A stretch of 64,000 nucleotides of DNA. It comes from Bacteroidota bacterium (GTDB lineage: Bacteria > Bacteroidota > Bacteroidia > Chitinophagales > Chitinophagaceae). The translations under genes and the position numbers were made by a program. Positions 1 to 9,564 of this stretch are shown here, piece after piece (the first letter of the stretch is position 1; each line of letters starts with the position of its first letter). The notes under the pieces are model-generated. The model ran no database searches. It was not told the origin of the DNA and saw only the letters and a list, made by a program, of their open reading frames with translations. The stretch is from NCBI GenBank assembly GCA_947460175.1, contig CANHGW010000009.1, positions 1-64,000 of the forward strand, in the 5' to 3' direction.

Positions 1-2
1 AA

Positions 3-242
3 GCATTCAGTATTTATGAAAATAATAAAAAAACAATTTCATATTTTGAAGACGAGGCATTAAAAAATGCTAAGCAAATAGCAACTCTGGCAAATTTGCA
101 ATACAACAATGGTGAAATCAACTATATGGAATGGGTGTTACTCATGAATCAGGCTATATCCATTGAAAACGATTATCAAGATGCAATACTTAAATTGAAT
201 GAAAGTGTAATCAATTATAATTATATAAATACAAGCAACTAA
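3..242 (+). CDS. C-terminal end of heavy-metal RND efflux pump with fused TolC-like domain (partial)
   Basis: Only the last 79 codons are inside the window; the frame opens at base 3 and stops with TAA at 240-242. The residues read as a TolC-type helical hairpin, with the segment YNNGEINYMEWVLLMNQA followed by an alternating helix ending in NESVINYNYI. In Bacteroidota such a tail is commonly fused to the C-terminus of CusA/CzcA-type inner-membrane RND pumps, so this is probably the end of that fusion; a free-standing outer-membrane efflux protein is the alternative. The stop codon shares one base with the ATG of the CDF transporter (TAATG), so the genes are translationally coupled, and a CusB-like adaptor follows two genes down. 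Confidence 0.7.
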   Translation, partial: AFSIYENNKKTISYFEDEALKNAKQIATLANLQYNNGEINYMEWVLLMNQAISIENDYQDAILKLNESVINYNYINTSN

Positions 243-1237
243 TGAGTACAACTAAATCGAATCCAATACAAATGCAAAAAATACTTGTAATAGTATCTGT
301 AGCATTATTTATTATCAAGATGGCTGCTTGGTTCATGACTGGTTCGGTATCTATTCTCACTGATGCTCTTGAAAGTACGGTGAATGTAGTTGCAGGATTT
401 ATTGGTTTATATAGTATCATACTTTCATCCAAACCAAAAGATAAAGAACATCCGTATGGGCATGGGAAAGTTGAATTTTTATCCTCAGCTATTGAAGGCA
501 TTTTGATTTCAATAGCCGGGGTAATTATTATTTATGAAGCTATCAATAATTTGTGGCATCCTCATGAATTGAAGCAACTAGATTATGGATTGATTTTGGT
601 AGGTATCACAGCAGTTATTAATTATATAGTAGGTCATCTTTGTGTTCAAAAGGGTAAAAAAGAAAATTCACCCATTTTAATAGCAAGTGGATCGCATTTG
701 AAATCTGATACCTATTCAACCTTGGGATTGTTACTTGGCATTGGACTTTTAATACTTACAGGTTATAAATGGATTGATAGTGTCGCTGCCATGATTTTTG
801 CCATTATTATTATTATTACTGGATACAAAATTATACGCAAAGCAATCTCAGGGATTATGGATGAATCTGACAATGAGATCATTGATCAAATTGTAATTCA
901 ACTCAATGAAAACAGACAAGCTCAATGGATTGATGTACATAATGTACGAGTGATTGATTATGCAGGTTTTTATCACATTGATTGTCATATGACGGTGCCA
1001 TATTATATCAATGTAAATGAAGCACATGATATACTAGATTCTTTAACTACGATGTTTAGAAAACATTTTGATGATAAAGTTGAATTTTTCATTCATATTG
1101 ATGGATGCATTCCATCCCAACAATGCAGTATTTGTAATATTCCAAACTGCGAAAAGCGTTTAACTCCATTTACACAATATGTAACATGGACTCATGACAA
1201 TTTATTATCTAATCAAAAACACACAACAACAAAATGA
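242..1237 (+). CDS. Cation diffusion facilitator (CDF) metal transporter
   Basis: A 331-residue inner-membrane metal/proton antiporter of the CDF family. About six N-terminal membrane segments are followed by the family landmark HPYGHGK (residues 70-76) and a soluble C-terminal domain from about residue 205 with DVHNVRVIDYAGFYHIDCH. The expected transport site is H152/D156 in segment 5 with segment-2 partners that align to E44 and N48 instead of the Asp pair of YiiP, so metal choice may differ from zinc. The C-terminus carries four cysteines (C289, C295, C298, C303), a possible extra metal site. It sits between the RND pump end and the adaptor gene, overlapping both, which points to one metal-efflux operon. 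Family call firm; substrate unknown. Confidence 0.92.
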   Translation: MSTTKSNPIQMQKILVIVSVALFIIKMAAWFMTGSVSILTDALESTVNVVAGFIGLYSIILSSKPKDKEHPYGHGKVEFLSSAIEGILISIAGVIIIYEAINNLWHPHELKQLDYGLILVGITAVINYIVGHLCVQKGKKENSPILIASGSHLKSDTYSTLGLLLGIGLLILTGYKWIDSVAAMIFAIIIIITGYKIIRKAISGIMDESDNEIIDQIVIQLNENRQAQWIDVHNVRVIDYAGFYHIDCHMTVPYYINVNEAHDILDSLTTMFRKHFDDKVEFFIHIDGCIPSQQCSICNIPNCEKRLTPFTQYVTWTHDNLLSNQKHTTTK

Positions 1238-2388
1238 CAATAAAAATAAAAACAAACTATATCAACTTATTCATACTTTCTTTTTTCATAATTTTTAATT
1301 CTTGCGGATCGAAAACTGATAAGACTGTGACTGAATCGCCCATTGAAGTAAATGAGAATCGATTAAAACTGACAGATGCTCAATTCAAAAATAGCAAGTT
1401 AGCATTGACAACTTTAGCTACTAAAAACATTCCAACGATATTGAAACTTCATGGCAAAATAGATGTACCACCTCAAAACATGGTAAGTATCAGTGTGCCC
1501 TTGGGTGGTTATCTGAAATCAACTTCATTACTGCCTGGAATGCATGTGAATAAAGGACAAGTAATTGCCCAAATGGAAGATCAACAATATATACAAATGC
1601 AAGAAGACTATTTGACAGCTGTAAATAAACTAGATTTATATTTAAAAGAATACAATAGACAGAAGGAATTAAATCAAAGTAAAGCCGTCAGTGATAAAGT
1701 ATTTCAACAAGCAGAATCAGATTATAGAAGTCAACAGATTATTGTGAACTCGTATAGAGAAAAATTAAAATTGATTAATATAAATCCTAAGAATTTGACA
1801 CCTGGATCTATTACTCGTACTATAAATATCTATTCGCCCATTGATGGCTTTGTATCATCCGTAAAAGTTAATATTGGTAAATATATAAATCCTTCAGAAG
1901 TGCTTTTTGAATTAGTCAATCCAACTGATATTCATTTGAATTTAACCGTATATGAAAAAGACATCGAATCGATGCACATTGGTCAACTTGTAAAAGCATA
2001 TACGAATAATGACACTTCAAAAAAACATCCTTGTGAAATTATATTAATTGGTAAAGATTTATCTACAGATCGAAGCGTTGAAGTGCATTGTCATTTTCTT
2101 GATTATGATAAAACTCTTTTACCTGGCATGTATATGAATGCTGAAATAGAAGTGAATTCAAGCATGTCGAATGTAGTACCAGAAGAAGCTGTCGTAAGAT
2201 TTGAAGCTAAATCATATGTATTCGCTCAAAAAGCAACATTGGAATATGAAATGATGGAGGTTAGCATTGGTAAAAGTAATAATGGGTTAATAGAAGTATA
2301 TTCACCTAATTTATCATTAAATGATAATATAGTAAGTAAAGGTGCCTATACGCTTCTAATGGCATTAAAAAATAAATCGGAAGAATAA
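1234..2388 (+). CDS. Efflux RND transporter periplasmic adaptor (CusB/CzcB-like lipoprotein)
   Basis: A 384-residue membrane-fusion protein expected to link an inner-membrane RND pump to its outer-membrane channel. A lipoprotein signal peptide ends at C24 (IIFNSCGSK). The barrel-sandwich half-motif SVPLGGYLKSTSLLPGMHVNKGQ (about 87-109, here given whole only to its first 20 residues) and its partner INIYSPIDGFVSSVKVNIG flank a helical hairpin, followed by the beta-barrel domain; this order is typical of the HlyD/CusB family. Its ATG overlaps the CDF stop by four bases (ATGA). The operon order pump, CDF, adaptor is unusual because the CDF gene splits the RND pair. Metal substrate cannot be read from the sequence. 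Confidence 0.88.
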   Translation: MTIKIKTNYINLFILSFFIIFNSCGSKTDKTVTESPIEVNENRLKLTDAQFKNSKLALTTLATKNIPTILKLHGKIDVPPQNMVSISVPLGGYLKSTSLLPGMHVNKGQVIAQMEDQQYIQMQEDYLTAVNKLDLYLKEYNRQKELNQSKAVSDKVFQQAESDYRSQQIIVNSYREKLKLININPKNLTPGSITRTINIYSPIDGFVSSVKVNIGKYINPSEVLFELVNPTDIHLNLTVYEKDIESMHIGQLVKAYTNNDTSKKHPCEIILIGKDLSTDRSVEVHCHFLDYDKTLLPGMYMNAEIEVNSSMSNVVPEEAVVRFEAKSYVFAQKATLEYEMMEVSIGKSNNGLIEVYSPNLSLNDNIVSKGAYTLLMALKNKSEE

Positions 2389-2418
2389 TTTTAAAAAAAA
2401 TAATAAAACATAACAAAC

Positions 2419-2901
2419 ATGACAAAATTAAAATTGATTACATTATTAACATCATTAGCAAGTATAGCAATGATGATCTTTCAAAGTTGTGAAAAAGAAG
2501 AGAATGAACATGGGTGTGGTGCAACCAATATTTCAGCCAATAATCAAAATGAAAGCCATAATATGGGACAGAATTGTATGAACTGTCACAAAGATGGGGG
2601 AGAAGGGAAGGGCTGTTTCTATGTAGCAGGCACTGTGTATGATTCATTGCAATCTTCTACAAAAGCAAATGGTATTATCAAATTGTATTCTGGCCCCAAT
2701 GGAACTGGTATTTTGAAAGGTACTATCGCTGTGGATGCAAAAGGTAATTTTTTTACGACTGATATTATTGACTTTAGCTCACAAGTGTATCCAAGTATTA
2801 CCAATACGATAGGTAATGTAAAATACATGGGTTCAGGTATTTCTACTGGTCAATGCAATAGTTGCCATGGAATAAGTACCGATAAAATATGGACTAATTA
2901 A
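2419..2901 (+). CDS. Small lipoprotein with two CxxCH haem-binding-like motifs
   Basis: A 160-residue protein with a lipoprotein signal (cysteine C24 in FQSCEKEE). Two CxxCH motifs are visible, C53-M-N-C56-H57 and C146-N-S-C149-H150, separated by a beta-rich stretch (about 66-140) with GTVYDS and IKLYSGPNGTG that looks like a small Ig/carboxypeptidase-regulatory-type fold. The motifs suggest c-type haem attachment in the periplasm, but metal binding without haem is possible because the body is not a classical cytochrome c. It lies 30 bases after the adaptor gene on the same strand and probably belongs to the metal-efflux operon. Function not recognised. Confidence 0.6.
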   Translation: MTKLKLITLLTSLASIAMMIFQSCEKEENEHGCGATNISANNQNESHNMGQNCMNCHKDGGEGKGCFYVAGTVYDSLQSSTKANGIIKLYSGPNGTGILKGTIAVDAKGNFFTTDIIDFSSQVYPSITNTIGNVKYMGSGISTGQCNSCHGISTDKIWTN

Positions 2902-2919
2902 ATATCACTTTAATTGTAG

Positions 2920-2951
2920 TTTGGATAGAAAGTAGTCAAAAGCTATCTTTA
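2920..2951 (+). promoter_or_regulatory. Candidate Bacteroidota promoter for the algI-like operon
   Basis: TTTG (2920-2923), a 20-base spacer and TATCTTTA (2944-2951), one mismatch from the TAnnTTTG -7 consensus. The predicted transcription start falls next to the ATG at 2959, which would make the message nearly leaderless. Confidence 0.45.
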
Positions 2952-2958
2952 CAATTGT

Positions 2959-4368
2959 ATGGTATTTAGCTCCTCCGTTTTTTTATTTTACTTTCTGCCA
3001 TGTATATTAATTTTATACTATTTTGCTAAAAGAAGCATTTATTTACAAAATATTGTTCTTTTTTTAGCAAGTTTACTTTTTTATTTCTGGGGAGAAAAGG
3101 AATATAGCATTTTGGTTATTTTATCCATTATGATTAATTATTATGTTGGATTGTGGATTGCTGGAGGACATTCAGATAGAATTAAAAAAGGGATTTTACT
3201 TACTGGTATCATTATTAATTTATCGTTTTTATTGTATTTCAAATACTACAATTTTTTTATCAATGACTTACTTTCAGTATTTACAGACATCCCAAAACTT
3301 TCCAAGGATCAAGAAGTGCATCTCCCGTTGGGAATTTCCTTTTTCACATTTCATGGGTTGACATATATTGTTGATATTTATCGAAAAGAAGCTGAGGTTT
3401 CTCGAAATCCGTTAAATGTTGGATTGTATATTTTATTTTTTCCACAATTGATAGCTGGGCCAATAGTACGATACAAGGACATTGATGAGCAGTTAAAATT
3501 TAGAATTTTATCTAATGAAAAATTAATGTTAGGTGTTCGGCGATTTATCATAGGGTTAGCCAAAAAAATTCTCATTGCCAATACCCTTGGAAAAGTTGCC
3601 GATGATATTTTTAACCTTGCACCACAGCATTTGTCTTTTTCACTTTCTTGGATTGCGACTATATGCTACACATTGCAAATCTATTTTGATTTTTCAGGTT
3701 ATTCAGATATGGCAATTGGATTGGCCCGTATGTTTGGATTTGAATTTTTAGAAAATTTTAATTTCCCATATTCTGCCAAATCGATTCAGGATTTTTGGCG
3801 TAGATGGCATATCAGTTTGAGTACATTTTTTAGAGATTATGTATACAAACCACTTGGTGGCAATAGGAGTGGATCTATTATGACCTATCGAAATTTAATT
3901 ATTGTGTTCTTTATTACTGGTTTGTGGCATGGTGCAAGTTGGAATTTTATCATATGGGGTTTATTTCATGGATTGTTTTTAATGATAGAGCGATTGGGAT
4001 TTGATAAAATATTAAATCGAATGCCTAAAATAATTGGTCACATATATACTTTATTAATCGTAATGATTGGATGGGTATTTTTCCGAAATGAAGATTTAGA
4101 TAAATGTATTCTTGTAATTCAAAAAATGTTTTATTTCAATACTGCCAACACGGGTATTTATACTATTGGTTATTATATGCATCTAAAAACATGGATTACC
4201 ATATTTGTGGGAATTCTGTTTGCATTCCCAATCCATCGATTTGTGTTCCCATCATTTCAGTTAAAGCGAAGCATTCCATATGATATTGTTTATTTCGGAT
4301 TATTCATTTTAAGCTTGTTAGTATTGTCAGCATCTACGTATAACCCATTTATCTATTATCGATTTTGA
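2959..4368 (+). CDS. MBOAT family O-acyltransferase (AlgI/PatA-like)
   Basis: A 469-residue polytopic membrane protein of the MBOAT family that moves acetyl groups across the membrane for polysaccharide or peptidoglycan O-acetylation. Visible landmarks are FWRRWHISLSTFFRDYVY (from about residue 279), the PLGG loop after it, and GLWHGASWNF with the family's active-site histidine at about residue 324. About ten or more membrane segments cover the length, typical for AlgI (about 460-520 residues). The next gene, an AlgX/AlgJ-like protein, overlaps by four bases, as in other acetylation pairs where the MBOAT supplies the acyl group and the SGNH-like protein transfers it. Neighbouring polysaccharide export genes suggest a surface glycan substrate (inference). 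Confidence 0.92.
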   Translation: MVFSSSVFLFYFLPCILILYYFAKRSIYLQNIVLFLASLLFYFWGEKEYSILVILSIMINYYVGLWIAGGHSDRIKKGILLTGIIINLSFLLYFKYYNFFINDLLSVFTDIPKLSKDQEVHLPLGISFFTFHGLTYIVDIYRKEAEVSRNPLNVGLYILFFPQLIAGPIVRYKDIDEQLKFRILSNEKLMLGVRRFIIGLAKKILIANTLGKVADDIFNLAPQHLSFSLSWIATICYTLQIYFDFSGYSDMAIGLARMFGFEFLENFNFPYSAKSIQDFWRRWHISLSTFFRDYVYKPLGGNRSGSIMTYRNLIIVFFITGLWHGASWNFIIWGLFHGLFLMIERLGFDKILNRMPKIIGHIYTLLIVMIGWVFFRNEDLDKCILVIQKMFYFNTANTGIYTIGYYMHLKTWITIFVGILFAFPIHRFVFPSFQLKRSIPYDIVYFGLFILSLLVLSASTYNPFIYYRF

Positions 4369-6149
4369 TTAAAACAAAATTACATATTGTCCTGATTTCA
4401 TTATTAAGTATATTGCTTTTTGCAGGGTTGTATTTATTTTTTAAAGCTTCTATTTCAGATTTTGTGCAAGTGAATATCTCTACAAAATCATTGAATAATA
4501 CTGAAAATCAGCTTATTTATTCGAACAGTGATTTGAAGGATAAATCCAATATTAAAATAGAGCGCAACACCATCATGGCATCGCAGTTTTATAAAAATTA
4601 TTCCTATTACGTCAATGATTTTGAGCACGTGAAAGAAATGGTATTCTATTTGGGAGATACAGCCAATACTATTTTCGTTGATAAAATTACATTTGTGCAT
4701 TTTGTCAATAGTACAAAAGATACCTTGTATCAATGGTCTCCAATGGATTCAATAAGCAATTTATTTATAGTGTTTAACAATGCAATTCTAGCAAGTCATA
4801 CTTCGAGATATATAGAAATTCAATCTACGAAGGAAGGTGCCCGCACTCACCTTAATTTTGAAGAGGTTTTGAAAAGACATACTGTTAAGAACAATTACAT
4901 CTTACAATCAAAATTACTCCTAGCATCCTTTTTAATTACGTTTTTCATAATTCTTACAATAGTAAAAGCCCCAGCAGGAGTAGCTAAAATGCGATTTGAT
5001 GTATCATGGTCTTCTACATCCTTTTTGGTATATGCTTTTGCAATAGTTATATTTATTTTCTTTTTAAATTCTATTGTTCGATTGATTCCTGATATGCCTA
5101 ATCGAGAAAATAGAACATTGAGTCAATTGCCCAAACTAAATCCTAAGACATTTTTTGTGTATCCAGAACAATTTAATACTTACACGGATGAACATTACGC
5201 ATTCAGGAATAGGTTGTTTTTTGTAAATTCAATATTGCATGCAAAACTATTGAGAGAATCATCCTTGGCTGATAAAGTAATATTGGGAAAGAAATATTGG
5301 TTTTTTCACAATGAAGAGAATTCTATCAATGACTTTAGACGATTAACCAAAATTGATACAGCAGAAATAAATAATGTGATTCGTATTATGAATAGTAGAA
5401 TCCAATGGTTGAAAAATAGAAATATTAAATACTATATTATTACACCGCCTAATAAAGAACGTATTTATCCAGAGTTCATGCCAGATGCCTATTTTAAGGT
5501 CAATAATTATGGTCATAATCGTTTAGATTTTTATAAAGAATATATTAAAGCAAATACCAATGCAATTCTCATTGATCCTACCGATTCATTGTATGAAGCT
5601 AAAAAATACAAAGATGTATATTATAGTACCGATACTCATTGGAATTTGTACGGAGGTTTCATAGGCTATCATTGTTTTATGAATGAATTAATAAAAGATT
5701 TTCCTATGGTAAAACCAGTTCCTGAAAAAGATTTTATCATTTCTGAACAATTTATTTCTGAAGGAGATTTGACATCCATGTTAGCCCTACAGAATATTTA
5801 TCGTCGAAAAGAATATGCATTTACGTTTATCGATACCAATAAAAAATTACTTCCCTCCTCGCCATCAGAAATTGTATTAAGATATACCAATAATAAAACG
5901 GTAGATTCTAGTAACTTAAAACTAGTCATGTTTAGAGATTCGTATTCAAATTATTTAATTCCTTTTTTCAATTTGCATTTCAAACAGGCTACATATATTT
6001 GGAATTACGAATTTATGAGTGAAGTAATTGATCAAGAAAAACCCGATGTAGTTGTGTTTGAATCATTGGAACGATTTATGGCCTATGCATTGACCATTCC
6101 GAATACTCCAATGATGGATTTAGAAGTTAAGCAGAAAAATTCATACTAA
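4365..6149 (+). CDS. AlgX/AlgJ-like SGNH-fold acetyltransferase partner
   Basis: A 594-residue membrane-anchored protein that likely completes O-acetylation with the upstream MBOAT protein. There is an N-terminal membrane segment (about 5-25), a periplasmic stretch, two more segments at about 183-205 and 218-240, then an AlgX/AlgJ-type domain: NRENRTLSQLP, DEHYAFRNRLF, the catalytic-type DTHWN (about 422-426) and RDSYSNY with the nucleophile-like serine near 524. The start is TTG at 4365, inside the TGA stop of the MBOAT gene (TTGA overlap); later ATG codons would lose the first membrane segment. Its 3' end overlaps the convergent glycosyltransferase gene by 23 bases. Confidence 0.85.
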   Translation: MIKTKLHIVLISLLSILLFAGLYLFFKASISDFVQVNISTKSLNNTENQLIYSNSDLKDKSNIKIERNTIMASQFYKNYSYYVNDFEHVKEMVFYLGDTANTIFVDKITFVHFVNSTKDTLYQWSPMDSISNLFIVFNNAILASHTSRYIEIQSTKEGARTHLNFEEVLKRHTVKNNYILQSKLLLASFLITFFIILTIVKAPAGVAKMRFDVSWSSTSFLVYAFAIVIFIFFLNSIVRLIPDMPNRENRTLSQLPKLNPKTFFVYPEQFNTYTDEHYAFRNRLFFVNSILHAKLLRESSLADKVILGKKYWFFHNEENSINDFRRLTKIDTAEINNVIRIMNSRIQWLKNRNIKYYIITPPNKERIYPEFMPDAYFKVNNYGHNRLDFYKEYIKANTNAILIDPTDSLYEAKKYKDVYYSTDTHWNLYGGFIGYHCFMNELIKDFPMVKPVPEKDFIISEQFISEGDLTSMLALQNIYRRKEYAFTFIDTNKKLLPSSPSEIVLRYTNNKTVDSSNLKLVMFRDSYSNYLIPFFNLHFKQATYIWNYEFMSEVIDQEKPDVVVFESLERFMAYALTIPNTPMMDLEVKQKNSY

Positions 6150-9100
6150 AGTCATGCACACCTAAGTTTAAATTTGGATTATAATAAGGGTCATGATCTA
6201 TGTATTTCTGCCATTTATCCTTGAATTTTTTCATCTCCTTCAAATGACGTTCGTACGATGGTTTACTTTGATGTGGATGACCACGAGTAGCTGATTCATA
6301 ATGAAACAATTCTACTTGTGGAAGATAAACATTGTTATAACCAGCATCCATTAATTTAAGACAAAAGTCAACATCATTGTATTCTACTTCAAACTGTTCA
6401 TCCATACCATTTACACAATCAAAAGCATCCTTTCGAACCATTAAACATGCAGCAGTTACAGCTGAAAAATTATTGACACTTTGAATATAATTGAAGTATC
6501 CTGCTTCTTCTTTATAAGCACCTACGAATGTATGACCTGCAATGCCCCCTAAGCCAATGATGACACCTGCATGTTGTATTGTGTCATCCGGATAGAGTAG
6601 TTTCACACCTACAGCTCCAATACGTTCTTGTTGTGCATACGAAACCATCGTCGAAAGCCAATCGGCATGGATTATCTCGACATCATTATTGAGTAATAAT
6701 AAGTATTTTCCGTTAGCTGCTTTTGCGCCAATATTCATCAACTTAGAAAAATTAAAAGGGAAGTGAGCTTCAATACGAGTGATGATATTAGGATACTTGT
6801 CAGTATAGTCGTTTAAGAAATCATTGAGTTGTTTTGTCGTACTATTATTATTTAAAATAATAATTTCATAGTTCTTGTAATCCGTTTTTTGAAGAATAGA
6901 ATCAATCGTATTTTTCAATAATTCAGTTTGATCTTTGGTAGGTATAATAATACTTACTTTATCTTCATGTTGAATTGTATAATCAATTTTATAGCCTCTC
7001 AATCCAGACAAATATTTTACATCACCATGTAATCCTCTTCGCAGAAGCGCTTCACCCAAGGCCTTTTTAGCTGCTATGTAGGCATATGGTTTTACTTCTT
7101 CGCTTTGTGCTGCCGATAATGTATGAATACGCCAATGGTAAAGAACTTTGGGTATATGTATAATTTCTTGGGTTTGCTCAGTAGCACGCAGCAATAAATC
7201 ATAATCTTGACTTCCTTCAAAACCAAGTCTAAAGCCTTGAATTTTATCCATCAATGTTTTTTTCAACACAACAACATGACCCATATAATTTCGTGAAAGT
7301 AAATGATCGGGAGCCCAGTCGGGTTTGAAATGCGCAACTTGATGTCTGCCTTGTTCATCTATTTTATCTTCATCTGAATAAATGATGTCTACCGTAGGAT
7401 GTTGATTGATTGCCAATACAACCTCTGCAATACAATTTTCTGCTAATAGATCATCGTGATCCATCAATAAAATATAATCACCTGTAACTAACTCTAAAGC
7501 AGAATTTGATGCTGCGCTAATATGTCCATTTGTAGTTCGATAGTTAACGTTGATTCTTTCATCTTTTACTGAATAGGAATGGAGTATTTTTTTAACTTTG
7601 GACTCACTTGAATTATCATCAGCAATGCAAAGCTCCCAATTTGTATAATTTTGTTGAATGACTGATTCTATAGCTTCTTTCAAATACTTAAGAGGTGCAT
7701 TATAGACAGGCATTATTATACTTATTTTAGGATTGAGTTTCAATCCATTGAGTTTTTCACTATAATATTCTTCAATCGTATCTTTATCTAACTTCTTTTT
7801 TATCCAGTCATGATAAGTAAAAATGCCCTCTTGTGAAACCTCATCTAAGTATACAATTTTGACAGGTCTATTTTCAGTGATTAAAAATAATTTCTTAAAA
7901 ATATTTTTAATGATTTTACGAAGTATTCCTAATCCTGCTTTGCTCAATGAAAACCGAATGAATTGTAGAATACGTTTCAAAGTACCTGAACCAGGAGATT
8001 TCTTTTTGAAAAAAATCTTCTTAATTCGGTTAATCTTGGTTTTAAGTTTTTGATACCAGTTGTTTTCAAGATATCCAATTCGTTGTTGTAATTGTGCAGT
8101 AAGATGTTGAAATGATTTTAGTTCGTCTTTAGAATGAATTAGAACCAATTGCAACGATGATATTTTTTCTTGTAGTTCCTTTTTGCTTTGAAGACTCAAT
8201 TGCTGCTCACTACCAATCAATTTAATAATATCAGCTAAACTAGATTCAATCAATGATTGATGTTTTTGAATTACTTGTTGATAACCATTTTTATTATCAT
8301 CTTTCAGCAGCACTTCTAAATCTTCATCATGTTTTTTTGCAAATGCTTTTATAGCAATTGGTTTTTGATTTGTTTGATGAACAGCTCTTATAAAATAATC
8401 CCAAATAAAATAAGTGTTATTTAAAGAGGAATCAAATTGGCCAACGGTATTCCAACTGTTTCGATGAATAATAAACGCATCTGTAGGTAATGAATTTGAA
8501 AATAAATCACTTAGGCTAATAACTTTTGAATCGACATTTAAATTGATATCTGGGTATGTAAAGGTCGTATTTTGTTGTTGAATATTTTCGAAGAAATAAG
8601 ATAAATTATAATCAACATTCAAATTGTCATAATAAATAATTGAAGAAGATGAATTAGCTATAATGTCATTCAATGAATCAATCAAGTTCAATTCAATTAC
8701 TTTAAATTGAAAATAACTTTTTGAATAATTCGACGAATCAATAAATTGAGAATATAATTCTAAATCATCGGTTGTTTTTAGAATGATGTGAAATTGAATT
8801 TTCTTTGAAAATAAACATATGAGCAATTTTATTTTGTTCAACAAATCTTCTTTTCTATCAAAAGAAGATGCATAAAAAATAAATGTAAATTGATCTGCTT
8901 GAAATGTAGGTTGTAATAAATTCTGTTCACTAAAAATTTGACTAATTTCAACTGGGATATCATTCATCTTTGTTGATAATAATTCTTCATCTGTAAGCAT
9001 AGATGGAGCTAAAATTTGTTCAGGACGTACAATATTGGTCTTAAATAGTTTGGCGAATCTTTCTAATAGTTTTTGTGGTTGTACATAAAATAAATGTGAA

Positions 9101-9564
9101 TTGATTACAACCATATTCGTTGAATATTGTTTCTCAATGGTTGTAATCAATTGGATATTTTTTTCCAAGAATGGGTCTGATTTTATTTCTTCATTGTATA
9201 TGAATACAAATTGGGTTGAACTAAAATCTCTTGGAATATTCAATAGATGTAAAATGGAAATAGGGATAGAAATACCAAGTAATCGTTTTGTATCAAACCC
9301 TTCCTCAATAATTAATTTTAATTTCAGTGATAAATCTTTATCGTTCTCAAGATTATTTTTTTGAATTATATTTCGAAATGATGATGTAGAAAAGTAATTA
9401 TCATAAGCTGTAAATGGTCGTTCATTTATACCATAAGGAGTTGCTAAGTGATTTGAAAACAATAAAGAAAGATAGTCTCCATCCTGTTCTGTCATGGATA
9501 CAATGATAATAGGCGTTACTCCCAATTGAATTGTATTTAAAATAGTTCCTTGTAGTGCTGACAT
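6127..9564 (-). CDS. Large multi-domain glycosyltransferase with two GT2 domains
   Basis: A 1145-residue protein with two GT-A glycosyltransferase family 2 domains at the C-terminal half. Domain one (about 612-815) has SIIMPVYNAPLKYLKEAIES, the DxD-like MDHDD (701-705) and SQDYDLLLR. Domain two (about 869-1095) has SIIIPTKDQTELL, LLNNDVE (957-963) and NDVDFCLKL. A coiled coil (about 455-510) and a strongly basic stretch (503-560) precede them. The N-terminal 450 residues are less clear: PIIIVSM at 18-24 resembles the first strand of sulfotransferase-like domains, and 363-398 (AFIIHRNSWNTVGQFD) looks like a decayed GT2 end. It overlaps the ABC ATPase gene by 28 bases and presumably builds the exported glycan. 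Confidence 0.87.
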   Translation of the reverse strand: MSALQGTILNTIQLGVTPIIIVSMTEQDGDYLSLLFSNHLATPYGINERPFTAYDNYFSTSSFRNIIQKNNLENDKDLSLKLKLIIEEGFDTKRLLGISIPISILHLLNIPRDFSSTQFVFIYNEEIKSDPFLEKNIQLITTIEKQYSTNMVVINSHLFYVQPQKLLERFAKLFKTNIVRPEQILAPSMLTDEELLSTKMNDIPVEISQIFSEQNLLQPTFQADQFTFIFYASSFDRKEDLLNKIKLLICLFSKKIQFHIILKTTDDLELYSQFIDSSNYSKSYFQFKVIELNLIDSLNDIIANSSSSIIYYDNLNVDYNLSYFFENIQQQNTTFTYPDINLNVDSKVISLSDLFSNSLPTDAFIIHRNSWNTVGQFDSSLNNTYFIWDYFIRAVHQTNQKPIAIKAFAKKHDEDLEVLLKDDNKNGYQQVIQKHQSLIESSLADIIKLIGSEQQLSLQSKKELQEKISSLQLVLIHSKDELKSFQHLTAQLQQRIGYLENNWYQKLKTKINRIKKIFFKKKSPGSGTLKRILQFIRFSLSKAGLGILRKIIKNIFKKLFLITENRPVKIVYLDEVSQEGIFTYHDWIKKKLDKDTIEEYYSEKLNGLKLNPKISIIMPVYNAPLKYLKEAIESVIQQNYTNWELCIADDNSSESKVKKILHSYSVKDERINVNYRTTNGHISAASNSALELVTGDYILLMDHDDLLAENCIAEVVLAINQHPTVDIIYSDEDKIDEQGRHQVAHFKPDWAPDHLLSRNYMGHVVVLKKTLMDKIQGFRLGFEGSQDYDLLLRATEQTQEIIHIPKVLYHWRIHTLSAAQSEEVKPYAYIAAKKALGEALLRRGLHGDVKYLSGLRGYKIDYTIQHEDKVSIIIPTKDQTELLKNTIDSILQKTDYKNYEIIILNNNSTTKQLNDFLNDYTDKYPNIITRIEAHFPFNFSKLMNIGAKAANGKYLLLLNNDVEIIHADWLSTMVSYAQQERIGAVGVKLLYPDDTIQHAGVIIGLGGIAGHTFVGAYKEEAGYFNYIQSVNNFSAVTAACLMVRKDAFDCVNGMDEQFEVEYNDVDFCLKLMDAGYNNVYLPQVELFHYESATRGHPHQSKPSYERHLKEMKKFKDKWQKYIDHDPYYNPNLNLGVHDFSMNFSA

